From NCBI GenBank assembly GCA_045644765.1, contig JAZRHM010000001.1:62001-126000 (forward strand): a stretch of DNA of 64,000 nt, in the 5' to 3' direction. Source of the DNA: JAFTYO01 sp045644765. GTDB taxonomy: Bacteria > Pseudomonadota > Alphaproteobacteria > RF32 > CAG-239. This document shows, in pieces, positions 48,782 through 58,438 of the stretch. The position numbers and the translations under genes were made by a program. The notes under the pieces were generated by a model, which was given only the letters and a program-made list of their open reading frames with translations, made no database searches and was not told where the DNA came from. The stretch's first letter is position 1, and every line of letters starts with the position of its first letter.

Positions 48782-51700
48782 GTGTTCAAAAAAATATTCT
48801 TTACATTGCTTATTCTTGCAGTTCTTACTTTTGGCGGTTTGTCTGTTTATGTATCAACTATTGATTGGAATCTGCATAAAAACAAAATAGCTCAACAATT
48901 TGAAGAAATCTCCGGTAAAAAAATTGTATTTGAAGGGCCTGTATCGCTTTCATTTTTCCCGTCTCCGTATTTGTCTGCAAAAGATATTAAAATCTATAAC
49001 AAAACCGGAGAGAATACAACTCAGCCTTTGGCTTCAATTCAGGAAATGGTAACCGATTTAGCACTTGTTCCTCTGATAAAGGGTAATTTTGTTATCAAAA
49101 ATATGTCGTTAATTAAAGCTGATATTTTAGTTGAATTTATGAAAAACGGTAAACTTAACTGGTATTCTGAAATTAGTGATATACAACGTGATAAATTAGA
49201 TACCGTAGAAGTATCATTAAACAGTGTTTTGCTTGAAGATGCTTCTGCTCATATTATAAATGACGGACTTGGTATCGATGTTAATTTGCAAAATCTTAAT
49301 GCGGAAATCACAGCAGAAAGTTTGTTCGGTCCGTATCGCATCGACGGTAACTTTGTTAAAGATAATAATCCTGCCGGATTTGCGTTGAATTTGGGTACAC
49401 TGTCTGAAAATTTTGCTACATCTCTAAACTTGGTGCTTACTCACCCGACAACCGAAAGTTATGCTCGTTTTGATGGTACAATGTTGTCTAGCAACAAAGA
49501 AATAAAAGGTAACTTTATTGTAGAATCTAAAAGGCCTTCAAATTTTATAAATGAACTTACTAACCAAGTTATTTTGCCGGCAGAGTTTAATTATCCTTTG
49601 GCATGCTCTATTGAACTTATTACAAATGACCAGCAAATAGACCTTTCAAGTTTTGTTATTAAATATGGCGATAATACTACCGGTGCCGGTAATGTTATTA
49701 TTCCTCTGATTGCTAATACTGATGAACATAAGAGAAAAATTGAAGTTTCCTTTGAAATGACAGATTTAGATCTAATGCCCATAATCGGAATAATCAAAGA
49801 ACAACTCAAAAAGTATGATAATAATCAAACATCATATACTCCTTATTATGACTTTGATTTGATTGCGGACATTAAAGCTGTCAAAGCAAATTTAAATAAT
49901 CAGCCGGTGCGAAACTTTAACTTAAGCGCCGATTTGATAAATGATGTGTTTACTATCAAAAATATGTCAGGACTTTTATCCGGAGATACTGATGTAAGTA
50001 TTAATGGTGATATATACGAAAGTGAAGAAGTTTTGACATATAACTTCAATGTTAAGGCAATAAGTCAAGATTTTTTGAAGTTTTTAGAGCAAATAAATAT
50101 TACACCTAAAACTTATGCTCAGGCTACTTATCGTAATGCTTCTGCTAATTTTACAGTATCAGGTAATCTAAATAAGATAAATATAACTCCGTTAAATTTT
50201 ACATTAGATAAGACAAATATATTCGGTAATATGGGAATCATAAGAGATGCTCGTAACGGACTGCTTATAAATTTAGATGCTGATAATATAAATTTTGATA
50301 ATTATATACCGGCTTTAACTGCAGAAGAAAAAGAACTGCCTTTAAATGAAAAAATTAAAGTTATATTAAATAAGCTGGCATTCCTAAATAAGGTTGATAT
50401 AGAAGCTGATCTCAAACTTGGAATAGGTATATACAGCGGATCAAGTTTTGAAAAAAGTGCAGTTAAGTTTACTTCCGATCAGAATATTGTAAAAATTGAA
50501 AATCTTAATATAGAAAATATCAATGATGCGCTATTTAATCTTTCCGGAGAAATTTCAGATATTGCAAATATTCCACATTTTAAGAATGTTAAATATTTTT
50601 TCAAAACATCAAAAATGGAAAAATTTATGAAAAAAATTTCATTTAAGATTCCTGCAATACGTTTTATGGAAGATACGCAAAATGTAAATATGAAAGGTAT
50701 TATAACCGGTGATATAAGTAATATCAATATAAAGGCTATTACGTCTTTAGATAAATTAAGCTCTGTATATTCGGGACGCCTATATGGTGTAGATAATCAG
50801 TTAAATTATAAAGGTAATTTAGAGTTTCGTTCTCCTGATTTTGTTGATTTTGTAAATCGTCTCGGATATAACTATAAACCACAAAACGTAACAGCAAATA
50901 TCTTTACTTTTAAAGGAGATGTTGAAGGAAATTATAACAGATGGAACGCTAAAAATATAGATGCATTTATCGGTTCAAATAATTTTAAAGGAGAGATTTC
51001 TGTTGTTAATGATGGTTATCCGCAAGTAACAGCAACTTTGCACGCTAACAAATTTGAGTTTGATCGTTTTATTTATAATCCGGAGAGTTTATCTGTAAGA
51101 CAAGTTAAAAAAACAAAGACTATTGACACCGCTATTAACTTTTTAAAACAACCAACTTTTGATGCAACAAAGATTGATTATGAAATTTATAAAAAGTTTG
51201 ATTTAAGTGGAAAATTCAGTGCTGACGTATTCAGTATACAAAATTTTGATTTCAGTAATGCTGCAGCAGATCTTGATATTAAACAAGGTGTAATTAATAT
51301 AAAAAATATAACGGCCCAAAGTGGTGAAGCTCCAATAAAAGCAGACTTAACTTTTGATATTAATTCTACAGAAAATGTAAAAGGATTTTTTGAAATTACA
51401 GATTATGAATTATCAAAGATAGGTGGAAAAAGATATGAATTTTTATCAGGTAAAGCAACGGGTAATATTCAATTTGAAGCTCCTGCAACATCTATGACTG
51501 ATTTTATAAAAGGATTAAAAGGTACAGCCAGCTTAGATTTAATAGATGCAAAGTTTAAGGGATGGAATTTGTTGGCTATTGAAGAAGATATTCGACATCG
51601 TACACATTCTGATAACTTATATGATATGCTCAGAACCAATTTACAAAACGGAGAAAGTTTATTTTATAGAATAGTGTCCGATTTTGATATTAAAGATGGT

Positions 51701-53323
51701 ATTGTTTCAATAGTAAACGCATTATTGGAAACAGAGCAATCTAAGGTAAATGTTTTAGGTTCGGCTAATTTGGCTGATTGGACAGTTGCTTCTGATTTCA
51801 GTTTAACCTTTAACCAATTAAAAGATAAAATTGTACCTATAGAATATAACTGGACAGGATCTTTGAATAATCCTAATTTAGTGATTAACAGTTCGGCTTT
51901 GAAAAATAAATATGACAGTTATTGGGAAAAAGTCAGAATAGAAAAGGAAATTGCAGAAAAGGCTCGCCTTAAAGATTTGCAAGAAAGAATGTCTTTAGCG
52001 CAGGAAAAGGTTAGTTCTATCTCTGAATTTTTAGAAAGTAAGATATTACCCCGGTACAAAAAATACTCTCAATTGAGTAGTAATGTAACAACGCGCGGAA
52101 AATATAAAAGTATAAATATTATTGCTCAAGACATGAAAATGCAGTTGGAAGATTTGCAACAACGTGCCAAGAAAGATTTCGGAGATGAAGATATAACGGT
52201 CACAAATGCCAAAACTGAAGTTTTTGAATCTCAACTGGATGGGCTAGTCAGAGAATTAGATGAAACTTATATCACAGATATAAAAAATCTTTCCAATGAT
52301 ATCTATAAAAATATTGATAATGTTTATGCAAATTCATTAAAGAAAGGTATAAATTATCAAAACACCTTAGATACTTATGTTAAACGCTTGATTGAAATTA
52401 AGTCTTTAATAATTTTAGATAATGAGCCTCAATCAGCCGATTATAAGAATAAGATTGAAACGTCTTTACGTAATGTTGCTGACCTACATAATAATGCGCA
52501 AAGTCTTATAAATGAAATCAATAGCTCTAACGAAATTATAAATTTGGATATAAATTATCAAAAAATAAAAGAGATTTTAGAAAAAACAGATAAAGAGATA
52601 CTAGAGCTTAACACTTCTATGGAAGACTTATTTGAATATGCAAAAAATATTGTTCGTATGGAAGAGGATGAAGCTGCAAAAAAACAAAAAGCTTTGGAGG
52701 CAGCTCAAGAAGGAAGTCCATTACCAAAAGAAAAAGAAGAGCCTAAAAAAGCTATTATAACAGGTGAAAACTCTAAGCCGAAATCAAAAATTATTATAGT
52801 GGAGAAGGGGCAACCTGTAAATGATATTAATCTTGAAGATAAAAATAAAACAACTATTGATAATGAAAGACAATCGGAAAATCAGCCTTTATTAATTAAA
52901 TCTGATGACACAAAAGCAGTTTTAAATGAAAATACAAGTGATATTATCAAAAAATCTGTAAGAAGCCCTTTTACGACGACCGAGAAAAAAGGTAGCGTTC
53001 AAATTGTTAATAAAGAAGAAACTGCTAAAAAAGAAGAAATCGATAATAGACAAGATGCGGAAGTTTTAATAGAAGCTGCTACAACTCAAACTGTAATAAA
53101 AGATGAAAAAGAACCTAAAATAGAAACAAAACCCATCATAAGAGCTATAGATAATACTGTAGCATACAGGTCTAAAATGGCTACAAGCGGTATCATTACA
53201 AAACCGGCATCATCGCGAAATAAACATAAAACGGTTGAAGATACTGAAAAAACAGAATCTTTTTTAAGGGTTTTGACCGGAGCTGAAATTGTTTCAGAAG
53301 GTACTATTACAAAAAGTAAATAA
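48782..53323 (+). CDS. Very large AsmA-family protein with coiled-coil, disordered C-terminal extension
   Basis: Starts at GTG 48782 with AGGAG upstream (frame open from 48731): 1513 residues. It has an N-terminal membrane anchor (FKKIFFTLLILAVLTFGGL) and an AsmA N-domain (GKKIVFEGPVSLSFFPSPYLSAKDI, shown across residues 38-62). A long beta-rich repeat region follows, and the AsmA_2-like region (residues 880-1050, LKGTASLDLIDAKFKGWNLL). Residues 1055-1320 are coiled coil, and 1320-1513 a Lys/Glu-rich disordered tail. AsmA/TamB-type proteins bridge the periplasm and move phospholipids to the outer membrane. The coiled-coil and tail are unusual for the family. Confidence 0.85.
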   Translation: MFKKIFFTLLILAVLTFGGLSVYVSTIDWNLHKNKIAQQFEEISGKKIVFEGPVSLSFFPSPYLSAKDIKIYNKTGENTTQPLASIQEMVTDLALVPLIKGNFVIKNMSLIKADILVEFMKNGKLNWYSEISDIQRDKLDTVEVSLNSVLLEDASAHIINDGLGIDVNLQNLNAEITAESLFGPYRIDGNFVKDNNPAGFALNLGTLSENFATSLNLVLTHPTTESYARFDGTMLSSNKEIKGNFIVESKRPSNFINELTNQVILPAEFNYPLACSIELITNDQQIDLSSFVIKYGDNTTGAGNVIIPLIANTDEHKRKIEVSFEMTDLDLMPIIGIIKEQLKKYDNNQTSYTPYYDFDLIADIKAVKANLNNQPVRNFNLSADLINDVFTIKNMSGLLSGDTDVSINGDIYESEEVLTYNFNVKAISQDFLKFLEQINITPKTYAQATYRNASANFTVSGNLNKINITPLNFTLDKTNIFGNMGIIRDARNGLLINLDADNINFDNYIPALTAEEKELPLNEKIKVILNKLAFLNKVDIEADLKLGIGIYSGSSFEKSAVKFTSDQNIVKIENLNIENINDALFNLSGEISDIANIPHFKNVKYFFKTSKMEKFMKKISFKIPAIRFMEDTQNVNMKGIITGDISNINIKAITSLDKLSSVYSGRLYGVDNQLNYKGNLEFRSPDFVDFVNRLGYNYKPQNVTANIFTFKGDVEGNYNRWNAKNIDAFIGSNNFKGEISVVNDGYPQVTATLHANKFEFDRFIYNPESLSVRQVKKTKTIDTAINFLKQPTFDATKIDYEIYKKFDLSGKFSADVFSIQNFDFSNAAADLDIKQGVINIKNITAQSGEAPIKADLTFDINSTENVKGFFEITDYELSKIGGKRYEFLSGKATGNIQFEAPATSMTDFIKGLKGTASLDLIDAKFKGWNLLAIEEDIRHRTHSDNLYDMLRTNLQNGESLFYRIVSDFDIKDGIVSIVNALLETEQSKVNVLGSANLADWTVASDFSLTFNQLKDKIVPIEYNWTGSLNNPNLVINSSALKNKYDSYWEKVRIEKEIAEKARLKDLQERMSLAQEKVSSISEFLESKILPRYKKYSQLSSNVTTRGKYKSINIIAQDMKMQLEDLQQRAKKDFGDEDITVTNAKTEVFESQLDGLVRELDETYITDIKNLSNDIYKNIDNVYANSLKKGINYQNTLDTYVKRLIEIKSLIILDNEPQSADYKNKIETSLRNVADLHNNAQSLINEINSSNEIINLDINYQKIKEILEKTDKEILELNTSMEDLFEYAKNIVRMEEDEAAKKQKALEAAQEGSPLPKEKEEPKKAIITGENSKPKSKIIIVEKGQPVNDINLEDKNKTTIDNERQSENQPLLIKSDDTKAVLNENTSDIIKKSVRSPFTTTEKKGSVQIVNKEETAKKEEIDNRQDAEVLIEAATTQTVIKDEKEPKIETKPIIRAIDNTVAYRSKMATSGIITKPASSRNKHKTVEDTEKTESFLRVLTGAEIVSEGTITKSK

Positions 53324-53357
53324 TATAAACGGCTATATTGTTCATTAAAACCAATTA

Positions 53358-53398
53358 CAACAATTTAGTAATAATTGTTGATTGGACTAGACTATAAA
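53358..53398 (+). promoter_or_regulatory. Palindrome overlapping the putative adhE promoter
   Basis: CAACAATT, 7 bases, AATTGTTG (53358-53380), followed 12 bases later by TATAAA (53393-53398). A -35 box at normal spacing would fall inside the right arm of the palindrome, so a bound regulator would block or recruit polymerase. The regulator is unknown. Confidence 0.45.
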
Positions 53399-53467
53399 AT
53401 AGGTTGAGAAATTAATTTTATCTGTCATTATGTGGGCGAAAAAACTATTTTATGGAGAAAAACAATT

Positions 53468-56083
53468 ATGGCTCAAACAGATGTAAATATTGATGATGTA
53501 GCTGAACAAAAATATATTGATGAACTTGTTGCAAAAGTAAGTGCAGCTCAGAAAAAATTTGCTGAATATTCTCAAGAGCAGGTGGATTATATTTTCCGTC
53601 GTGTTGCTTTAAAAATGAGTTCTTTAAGAATTCCTCTCGCTAAAATGGCTGTTGAAGAAACAGGGATGGGTGTTGTTGAAGACAAAGTTATTAAAAACCA
53701 TTTTGCTTCTGAATATATCTATAACAAATTCAAAAATACAAAAACATGCGGTATATTAGAAGAAGATAAAGATAACGGAATGATAAAAATGGCTGAACCA
53801 ATCGGAGTTATAGCCGGCGTTATCCCTACAACAAATCCGACATCAACTGCAATTTTTAAGACGTTGATTGCATTAAAAACAAGAAACGGCATTATCTTTT
53901 CACCACATCCGAGAGCTAAAAAATGTACAGTTGAAGCAGCTCGTATTATGCTTGAAGAAGCTGTTCTTGCCGGAGCTCCTGAAAATATTATAGGTTGGAT
54001 TGATGAACCTAGCATTTTAAGAACACAAAAGTTAATGCAACATAACAATGTTGACATTATTTTAGCTACCGGTGGTCCGGGTATGGTTAAATCAGCATAC
54101 TCTTCCGGAAAACCTGCTTTAGGCGTTGGTGCCGGTAATACTCCTGCCGTTATTGATGAAACAGCAGATATTCAAATGGCTGTCAGTTCAATTTTAATGT
54201 CAAAAACTTTTGATAGCGGTATGATTTGCGCTTCTGAACAATCCGTAATTGCAGTTAAAGAAATTTACGATACCGTTAAAGCAGAATTCTTAAAACGTGG
54301 TGCCTACATTTTGAGCGCTTCCGAAAAAGAAAAACTCGGTAAAGTAATTATGATTGACGGCAAATTAAATGCTGCAATCGTTGGTCAAAAAGCATACAAA
54401 ATTGCTGAAATGGCCGGCATTAAGGTTGCTCCTGAAACAAAAGTATTGATTGCTGAAGCATCAAAAGTAGGTGTAGAAGAACCCTTCTCTGCCGAAAAAT
54501 TATCACCTGTTTTGGCAATGTACAAAGCAGATAACTACGAAGCTGCCGCTAAACTTGCTAAAGATTTAGTAACATTTGGCGGTAATGGTCACACTTCCGT
54601 GTTATATACAGATCAAAACAACGACGAACGTGTTAAACATTATGGCCATTTGTTACATACAGGTCGTGTATTAATCAACTGTCCTGCATCACAAGGTGCA
54701 ATCGGTGATGTATATAACTTTAGACTTGAACCATCATTGACTTTAGGTTGTGGTTCTTGGGGCGGAAACTCTGTTAGTGAAAATGTTGGAGTAAAACATC
54801 TTATGAATATTAAATCTGTTGCAAAAAGAGAAGAAAATATGTTGTGGTTCAAAGTTCCACCTAAAATTTATTTCAAACCTGGCTGTTTAGGTCTTGCCTT
54901 AAAAGAATTGGCCGGCAAAAAAAGAGCCTTCATTATTACAGATAAACCTTTGTTTGACTTAGGCTATACAGCAAAAATCACTGATATTTTGGCACCTCTT
55001 GGTATTCAATATCAAATTTTCTCTGATGTCAGACCTGATCCTGATTTAACAACAATCAACAAAGCAAAATCTATGATTGACACTTTCCAACCTGATGTAA
55101 TTATTGCTCTGGGTGGCGGTTCTCCGATTGATGCTTCTAAAATTTTATGGATTATGTACGAACATCCTGAACTTAAGTTTGAAGATTTGGCAATGCGCTT
55201 TATGGATATCAGAAAACGTATTTTTGAGTTCCCTTCACTTGGAAACAAGGCAGAATTAGTTGCAATTCCGACAACATCAGGTACCGGTTCTGAAGTTACT
55301 CCGTTCTCGATTATTACAGACGATGCAACAGGCATTAAATATGCCATTGCCGATTATGTATTGACACCTTCAATGGCTATTGTAGATGCTGATTTGGTTT
55401 TAACAATGCCTAAAGGTTTGTGTGCAGCATCGGGTATTGACGTATTTACACACGCTATTGAATCTTATGTTTCTTCAATGGCTACCGAATACACAAGGGG
55501 TTTGTCTTTAGAATCTGCTAATTTGGTAATGAAATATTTACCGGAGTCATACAGCACATCTAACGCAAACGCACGTCAAAGAATGCACCATGCGGCAACC
55601 ATTGCCGGTATGGCATTTGCTAACGCTTTCTTGGGGGTATGCCACTCTATGGCTCACAAATTAGGTGCAGCATTCCACATTCCTCATGGTGTTGCAAACG
55701 CACTTTTGATTTCTCAAGTAATTCGTTATAACGCAACCGATTGCCCATCTAAACAAGCTGTATTCCCACAATATCGCTATCCGAATGCAAAAGCTGCCTA
55801 TGCTGCATTTGCTGAAGGATTGGGTATTAAAGGTAAAACTGATGATGAAAAAGTTGACAACTTAATTAAGGCTGTTGAAGACCTTAAAAAAGCTGTTAAC
55901 ATTCCTTCATCAATTAAAGAATGGGGTGTTTCCAAAGAAGACTTTGCAAAAGCCATGGAAGATCTTCCAACCCTTGCGTTTGACGACCAGTGCACCGGAT
56001 CAAACCCACGCTATCCTTTAATCGAAGAAATTGAAAAACTTTATTGGTATGCGTATGAAGGTGATTATAACTTTAACATGTAA
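53468..56083 (+). CDS. adhE: Bifunctional acetaldehyde-CoA/alcohol dehydrogenase
   Basis: An 871-residue fusion; ATG 53468 (MAQTDVNID) has GGAG upstream. Residues 1-440 are the aldehyde dehydrogenase, with catalytic Cys near 254 (GMICASEQSV) and GVGAGNTPAVID. From 460 on is the iron-dependent alcohol dehydrogenase, with LGGGSPIDASK, VTPFSII, IDVFTHAIESYVS and metal-binding His in GVCHSMAHKLGAAFHIPHG. It reduces acetyl-CoA to ethanol with two NADH, regenerating NAD in fermentation. It usually assembles into spirosome filaments. Monocistronic, with its own terminator. Confidence 0.97.
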   Translation: MAQTDVNIDDVAEQKYIDELVAKVSAAQKKFAEYSQEQVDYIFRRVALKMSSLRIPLAKMAVEETGMGVVEDKVIKNHFASEYIYNKFKNTKTCGILEEDKDNGMIKMAEPIGVIAGVIPTTNPTSTAIFKTLIALKTRNGIIFSPHPRAKKCTVEAARIMLEEAVLAGAPENIIGWIDEPSILRTQKLMQHNNVDIILATGGPGMVKSAYSSGKPALGVGAGNTPAVIDETADIQMAVSSILMSKTFDSGMICASEQSVIAVKEIYDTVKAEFLKRGAYILSASEKEKLGKVIMIDGKLNAAIVGQKAYKIAEMAGIKVAPETKVLIAEASKVGVEEPFSAEKLSPVLAMYKADNYEAAAKLAKDLVTFGGNGHTSVLYTDQNNDERVKHYGHLLHTGRVLINCPASQGAIGDVYNFRLEPSLTLGCGSWGGNSVSENVGVKHLMNIKSVAKREENMLWFKVPPKIYFKPGCLGLALKELAGKKRAFIITDKPLFDLGYTAKITDILAPLGIQYQIFSDVRPDPDLTTINKAKSMIDTFQPDVIIALGGGSPIDASKILWIMYEHPELKFEDLAMRFMDIRKRIFEFPSLGNKAELVAIPTTSGTGSEVTPFSIITDDATGIKYAIADYVLTPSMAIVDADLVLTMPKGLCAASGIDVFTHAIESYVSSMATEYTRGLSLESANLVMKYLPESYSTSNANARQRMHHAATIAGMAFANAFLGVCHSMAHKLGAAFHIPHGVANALLISQVIRYNATDCPSKQAVFPQYRYPNAKAAYAAFAEGLGIKGKTDDEKVDNLIKAVEDLKKAVNIPSSIKEWGVSKEDFAKAMEDLPTLAFDDQCTGSNPRYPLIEEIEKLYWYAYEGDYNFNM

Positions 56084-56104
56084 TTGTCAGTTATAAAATC
56101 AATT

Positions 56105-56133
56105 AAAAAACGGCTCTTCAAAGAGCCGTTTTA
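56105..56133. terminator. Terminator between adhE and pilin-like copy 3
   Basis: AAAAAACGGCTCTT, short loop, AAGAGCCGTTTT; A run and T run make it usable from both convergent genes. Confidence 0.88.
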
Positions 56134-56139
56134 TTATGA

Positions 56140-56751
56140 CTAGAACCAAGAAAAACTAAACATTGATCCTTGCTTTTCATTATTTTGAACTTTGCACATA
56201 TTGTAAATATTTTCCATTGTTAACGTAGCAAGACATATCCTTCCTTGTTTACAACCGAAATCACCATAATAGTTAGTTTGTCCTTTATCCGGATTTGTTA
56301 CAGTCAGATAATGGATTTGTCCTCTATATTCTTTTGCCACATTAATCAAATTAACACAAATATCAAATCTGAAATTTGTATCTTCAACATAATATCTTAA
56401 GCCGAAATTATATGCACTTGGATATTGGGTAGAACTGTCAAATCTGATATTTGAAGAAAAATTATCAACCACATAATTAGTTTTCTTATCATATCTGAAA
56501 CCCTCAGGAACATATTTCAATTTATCTAAAATTTCAGTTATATTTTCAGTTTTTAATGTTTTAATATTGAGGCTTGATGCAAAGTCTAGAGCATTTTGCA
56601 ACAACATACTAAGCCCTTGTGATTGAACATTAAGTTTATGTTTTTTCATCGCCTTAGAATATCCGGCAATAGCACCAACTGACAAAACGCCGATTATAGC
56701 AAGAACTCCTAACATTTCTACCATTGATCTTCCGCTTTGTATTTTTTTCAT
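56140..56751 (-). CDS. Orphan type IV pilin-like protein, copy 3
   Basis: A 203-residue protein with a 7-residue leader MKKIQSG, cleavage before RSMVEML, Glu at +5, the same hydrophobic helix (LGVLAIIGVLSVGAIAGY) and KAMKKHKLN. It keeps the mid-body DICVNLINVAKEYRG motif but lacks the C-terminal Cys cluster (MCKVQNNEKQGSMFSF). A GAGGTG-like site precedes ATG 56751. Divergent from copy 4, which lies 377 bases away. Confidence 0.8.
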   Translation of the reverse strand: MKKIQSGRSMVEMLGVLAIIGVLSVGAIAGYSKAMKKHKLNVQSQGLSMLLQNALDFASSLNIKTLKTENITEILDKLKYVPEGFRYDKKTNYVVDNFSSNIRFDSSTQYPSAYNFGLRYYVEDTNFRFDICVNLINVAKEYRGQIHYLTVTNPDKGQTNYYGDFGCKQGRICLATLTMENIYNMCKVQNNEKQGSMFSFSWF

Positions 56752-57128
56752 ATTTTACACCTCATGCATCAAGTATATAAAAAGTTCCACAATAAACATT
56801 AACCTTTCTGATTTATCCACATACCGTTTTATAAACAGTCTGTTTATACAATCAAAGTAACAGATAATTATGCATATATTATTAATATGATAACAAACTA
56901 TATATAGTCGAATATTTTGGATTGTATATTAAGGTCTATTTAAATGTCATTACTGAATAAGAAAAAAATAAGCAAGCTAAAGTTGCTGTTTCTGAAATAA
57001 GAAAAGTTATATGTGACTTATTTGTTTCTTTAAATATAACACATTGTTTTTATATCATAAATTTATTAACTTGCAAAATATATCAAAACAAATTAAAATA
57101 ATACGTATTATATATATTTGGAGTTTTG
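56752..57128. other. Divergent AT-rich intergenic region between two pilin-like genes
   Basis: It should hold promoters for both genes, but no confident -35/-10 pair stands out. A short frame from ATG 56944 (MSLLNKKKISKLKLLFLK) and a stop-bounded frame reading KQAKVAVSEIRKVICDLF in another phase might be remains of a degraded gene. I see no RNA gene. Confidence 0.4.
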
Positions 57129-57791
57129 ATGCAAATATTTACAAACAAAAAAAATATAAAGCATAATATTTTACGCCATGAAATCGGAAGAAGCATGGTA
57201 GAAATGCTCGGCGTATTGGCAATTATAGGCGTTTTATCCGTTGGCGCCATAGCCGGCTATTCCAAAGCAATGATGAAACATAAATTTAATAAACAATCAG
57301 CTCAAATTTCATATATTTTAGATTATTTGATTTTAAATTATACAACAAATTTAAAATTAGAAAATCATTCTGAGTTTCATTTAGGTCCTCTTTTAAGAAA
57401 ACTTGGTATCATTTCACAAGACATGATTAAACAAACAGATAAAACTTATAGCTACGACGTTTTCGGAACTAAAATAGGCATAGAAAATCATCGAGCCACA
57501 GACGGCGGAGGTATCGCGTTAGGTCTATATATAACTGACAGCCAATTATCTGTAGAAATTTGTCGCAATATTTTTATTATAGCAAAAGAAAGATCTAATG
57601 ATATTGATCAGGTGATTATGTCTCGCAAATTAGGAACAGGATCTTCGACTGTCGTATCCAGACATTTTGGAGATAAACAACTAAATAAATCGTCTTATCT
57701 TAGAAATTTAACAATGAAAGATATTTATAATGCCTGTGACATATGCCAAGATACAACTTCATGTACCGTAAATATTCTTCATGGCTATTAA
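57129..57791 (+). CDS. Orphan type IV pilin-like protein, copy 4
   Basis: A 220-residue protein; ATG 57129 has GGAG 6 bases upstream. It has a longer, basic leader of 20 residues (MQIFTNKKNIKHNILRHEIG), then RSMVEML with Glu at +5 and the hydrophobic helix. The body has EICRNIFIIAKERSND, and the C-terminus has CDICQDTTSCTVNI, close to copies 1 and 2. No terminator follows; the rimP promoter starts 17 bases after the stop codon. Confidence 0.8.
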   Translation: MQIFTNKKNIKHNILRHEIGRSMVEMLGVLAIIGVLSVGAIAGYSKAMMKHKFNKQSAQISYILDYLILNYTTNLKLENHSEFHLGPLLRKLGIISQDMIKQTDKTYSYDVFGTKIGIENHRATDGGGIALGLYITDSQLSVEICRNIFIIAKERSNDIDQVIMSRKLGTGSSTVVSRHFGDKQLNKSSYLRNLTMKDIYNACDICQDTTSCTVNILHGY

Positions 57792-57807
57792 TAACCGCAA
57801 AAAACTC

Positions 57808-57835
57808 TTGCTTTTTAATTTTTTTATGCTATACA
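57808..57835 (+). promoter_or_regulatory. Candidate promoter of the rimP-nusA-infB operon
   Basis: TTGCTT (57808-57813), 16 bases, TATACA (57830-57835), with TG one base before the -10, i.e. an extended -10 (TGCTATACA). Confidence 0.55.
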
Positions 57836-57865
57836 TTTGACATCTTTCATAATAATATTAATTTG

Positions 57866-57896
57866 GAAGTGGGGTAACAACCCCGCTTCTTTTTTT
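57866..57896 (+). terminator. Terminator hairpin in the rimP leader (possible attenuator)
   Basis: GAAGTGGGG, loop TAACAA, CCCCGCTTC followed by seven T. It lies between the candidate promoter and the rimP start codon, so it would stop most transcripts before the operon unless overcome. NusA, encoded in this operon, modulates such terminators. Confidence 0.7.
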
Positions 57897-57911
57897 AGAA
57901 AAGAAGAGAAA

Positions 57912-58415
57912 ATGCAAAAACACCATTTACAAGATATGTTAGAACCGGTTATTGAAGCTTTAGGATATGAAACCATTCGGATATTAACCATAGGACAAGT
58001 AAATCCTACATTACAGGTGATGATTGATGTTAAGGATTACTCTCGTGAAATAAATGTTGAAGATTGTGCTAAGGTAAGTAGAGCGCTATCAGCTACATTA
58101 GATGAGAAAGATCCTATAAAAGATAAATATTCACTGGAAGTAAGTTCTCCAGGTCTTGACAGACCTCTGACAAAGCCGGAACACTTTGTTCGTTTCAAAG
58201 ATTATGTTATAAAAGTTGAAACAATAAATGAAGTTGAAAAACGTAAAAGAATTAAAGGCATAAATTTAGGCCTTAATGAAAATAATGAAGTCCGTGTTGA
58301 TATGGACGGTAAAGAATATGTGATTGCGTTTGATAATATCTCAAAAGCCAAAATTGTTATAACAGATGAGCTTTGGGAAAAATATCAAGCTGAACACGAA
58401 GCTATTGAACTTTAA
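57912..58415 (+). CDS. rimP: Ribosome maturation factor RimP
   Basis: A 167-residue protein; ATG 57912 (MQKHHLQDMLEPVIEALG) has AAGAAGAG upstream and suits family length. It contains VMIDVKDYSREINVEDCAKVSRAL and the signature YSLEVSSPGLDRPLTKPEHF, here spanning residues 75-100, with a C-terminal SH3-like domain. It assists maturation of the 30S subunit. First gene of the rimP-nusA-rnpM-infB-rbfA operon. Confidence 0.93.
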   Translation: MQKHHLQDMLEPVIEALGYETIRILTIGQVNPTLQVMIDVKDYSREINVEDCAKVSRALSATLDEKDPIKDKYSLEVSSPGLDRPLTKPEHFVRFKDYVIKVETINEVEKRKRIKGINLGLNENNEVRVDMDGKEYVIAFDNISKAKIVITDELWEKYQAEHEAIEL

Positions 58416-58438
58416 TTTTTTATTAAATGAGGAATAAA

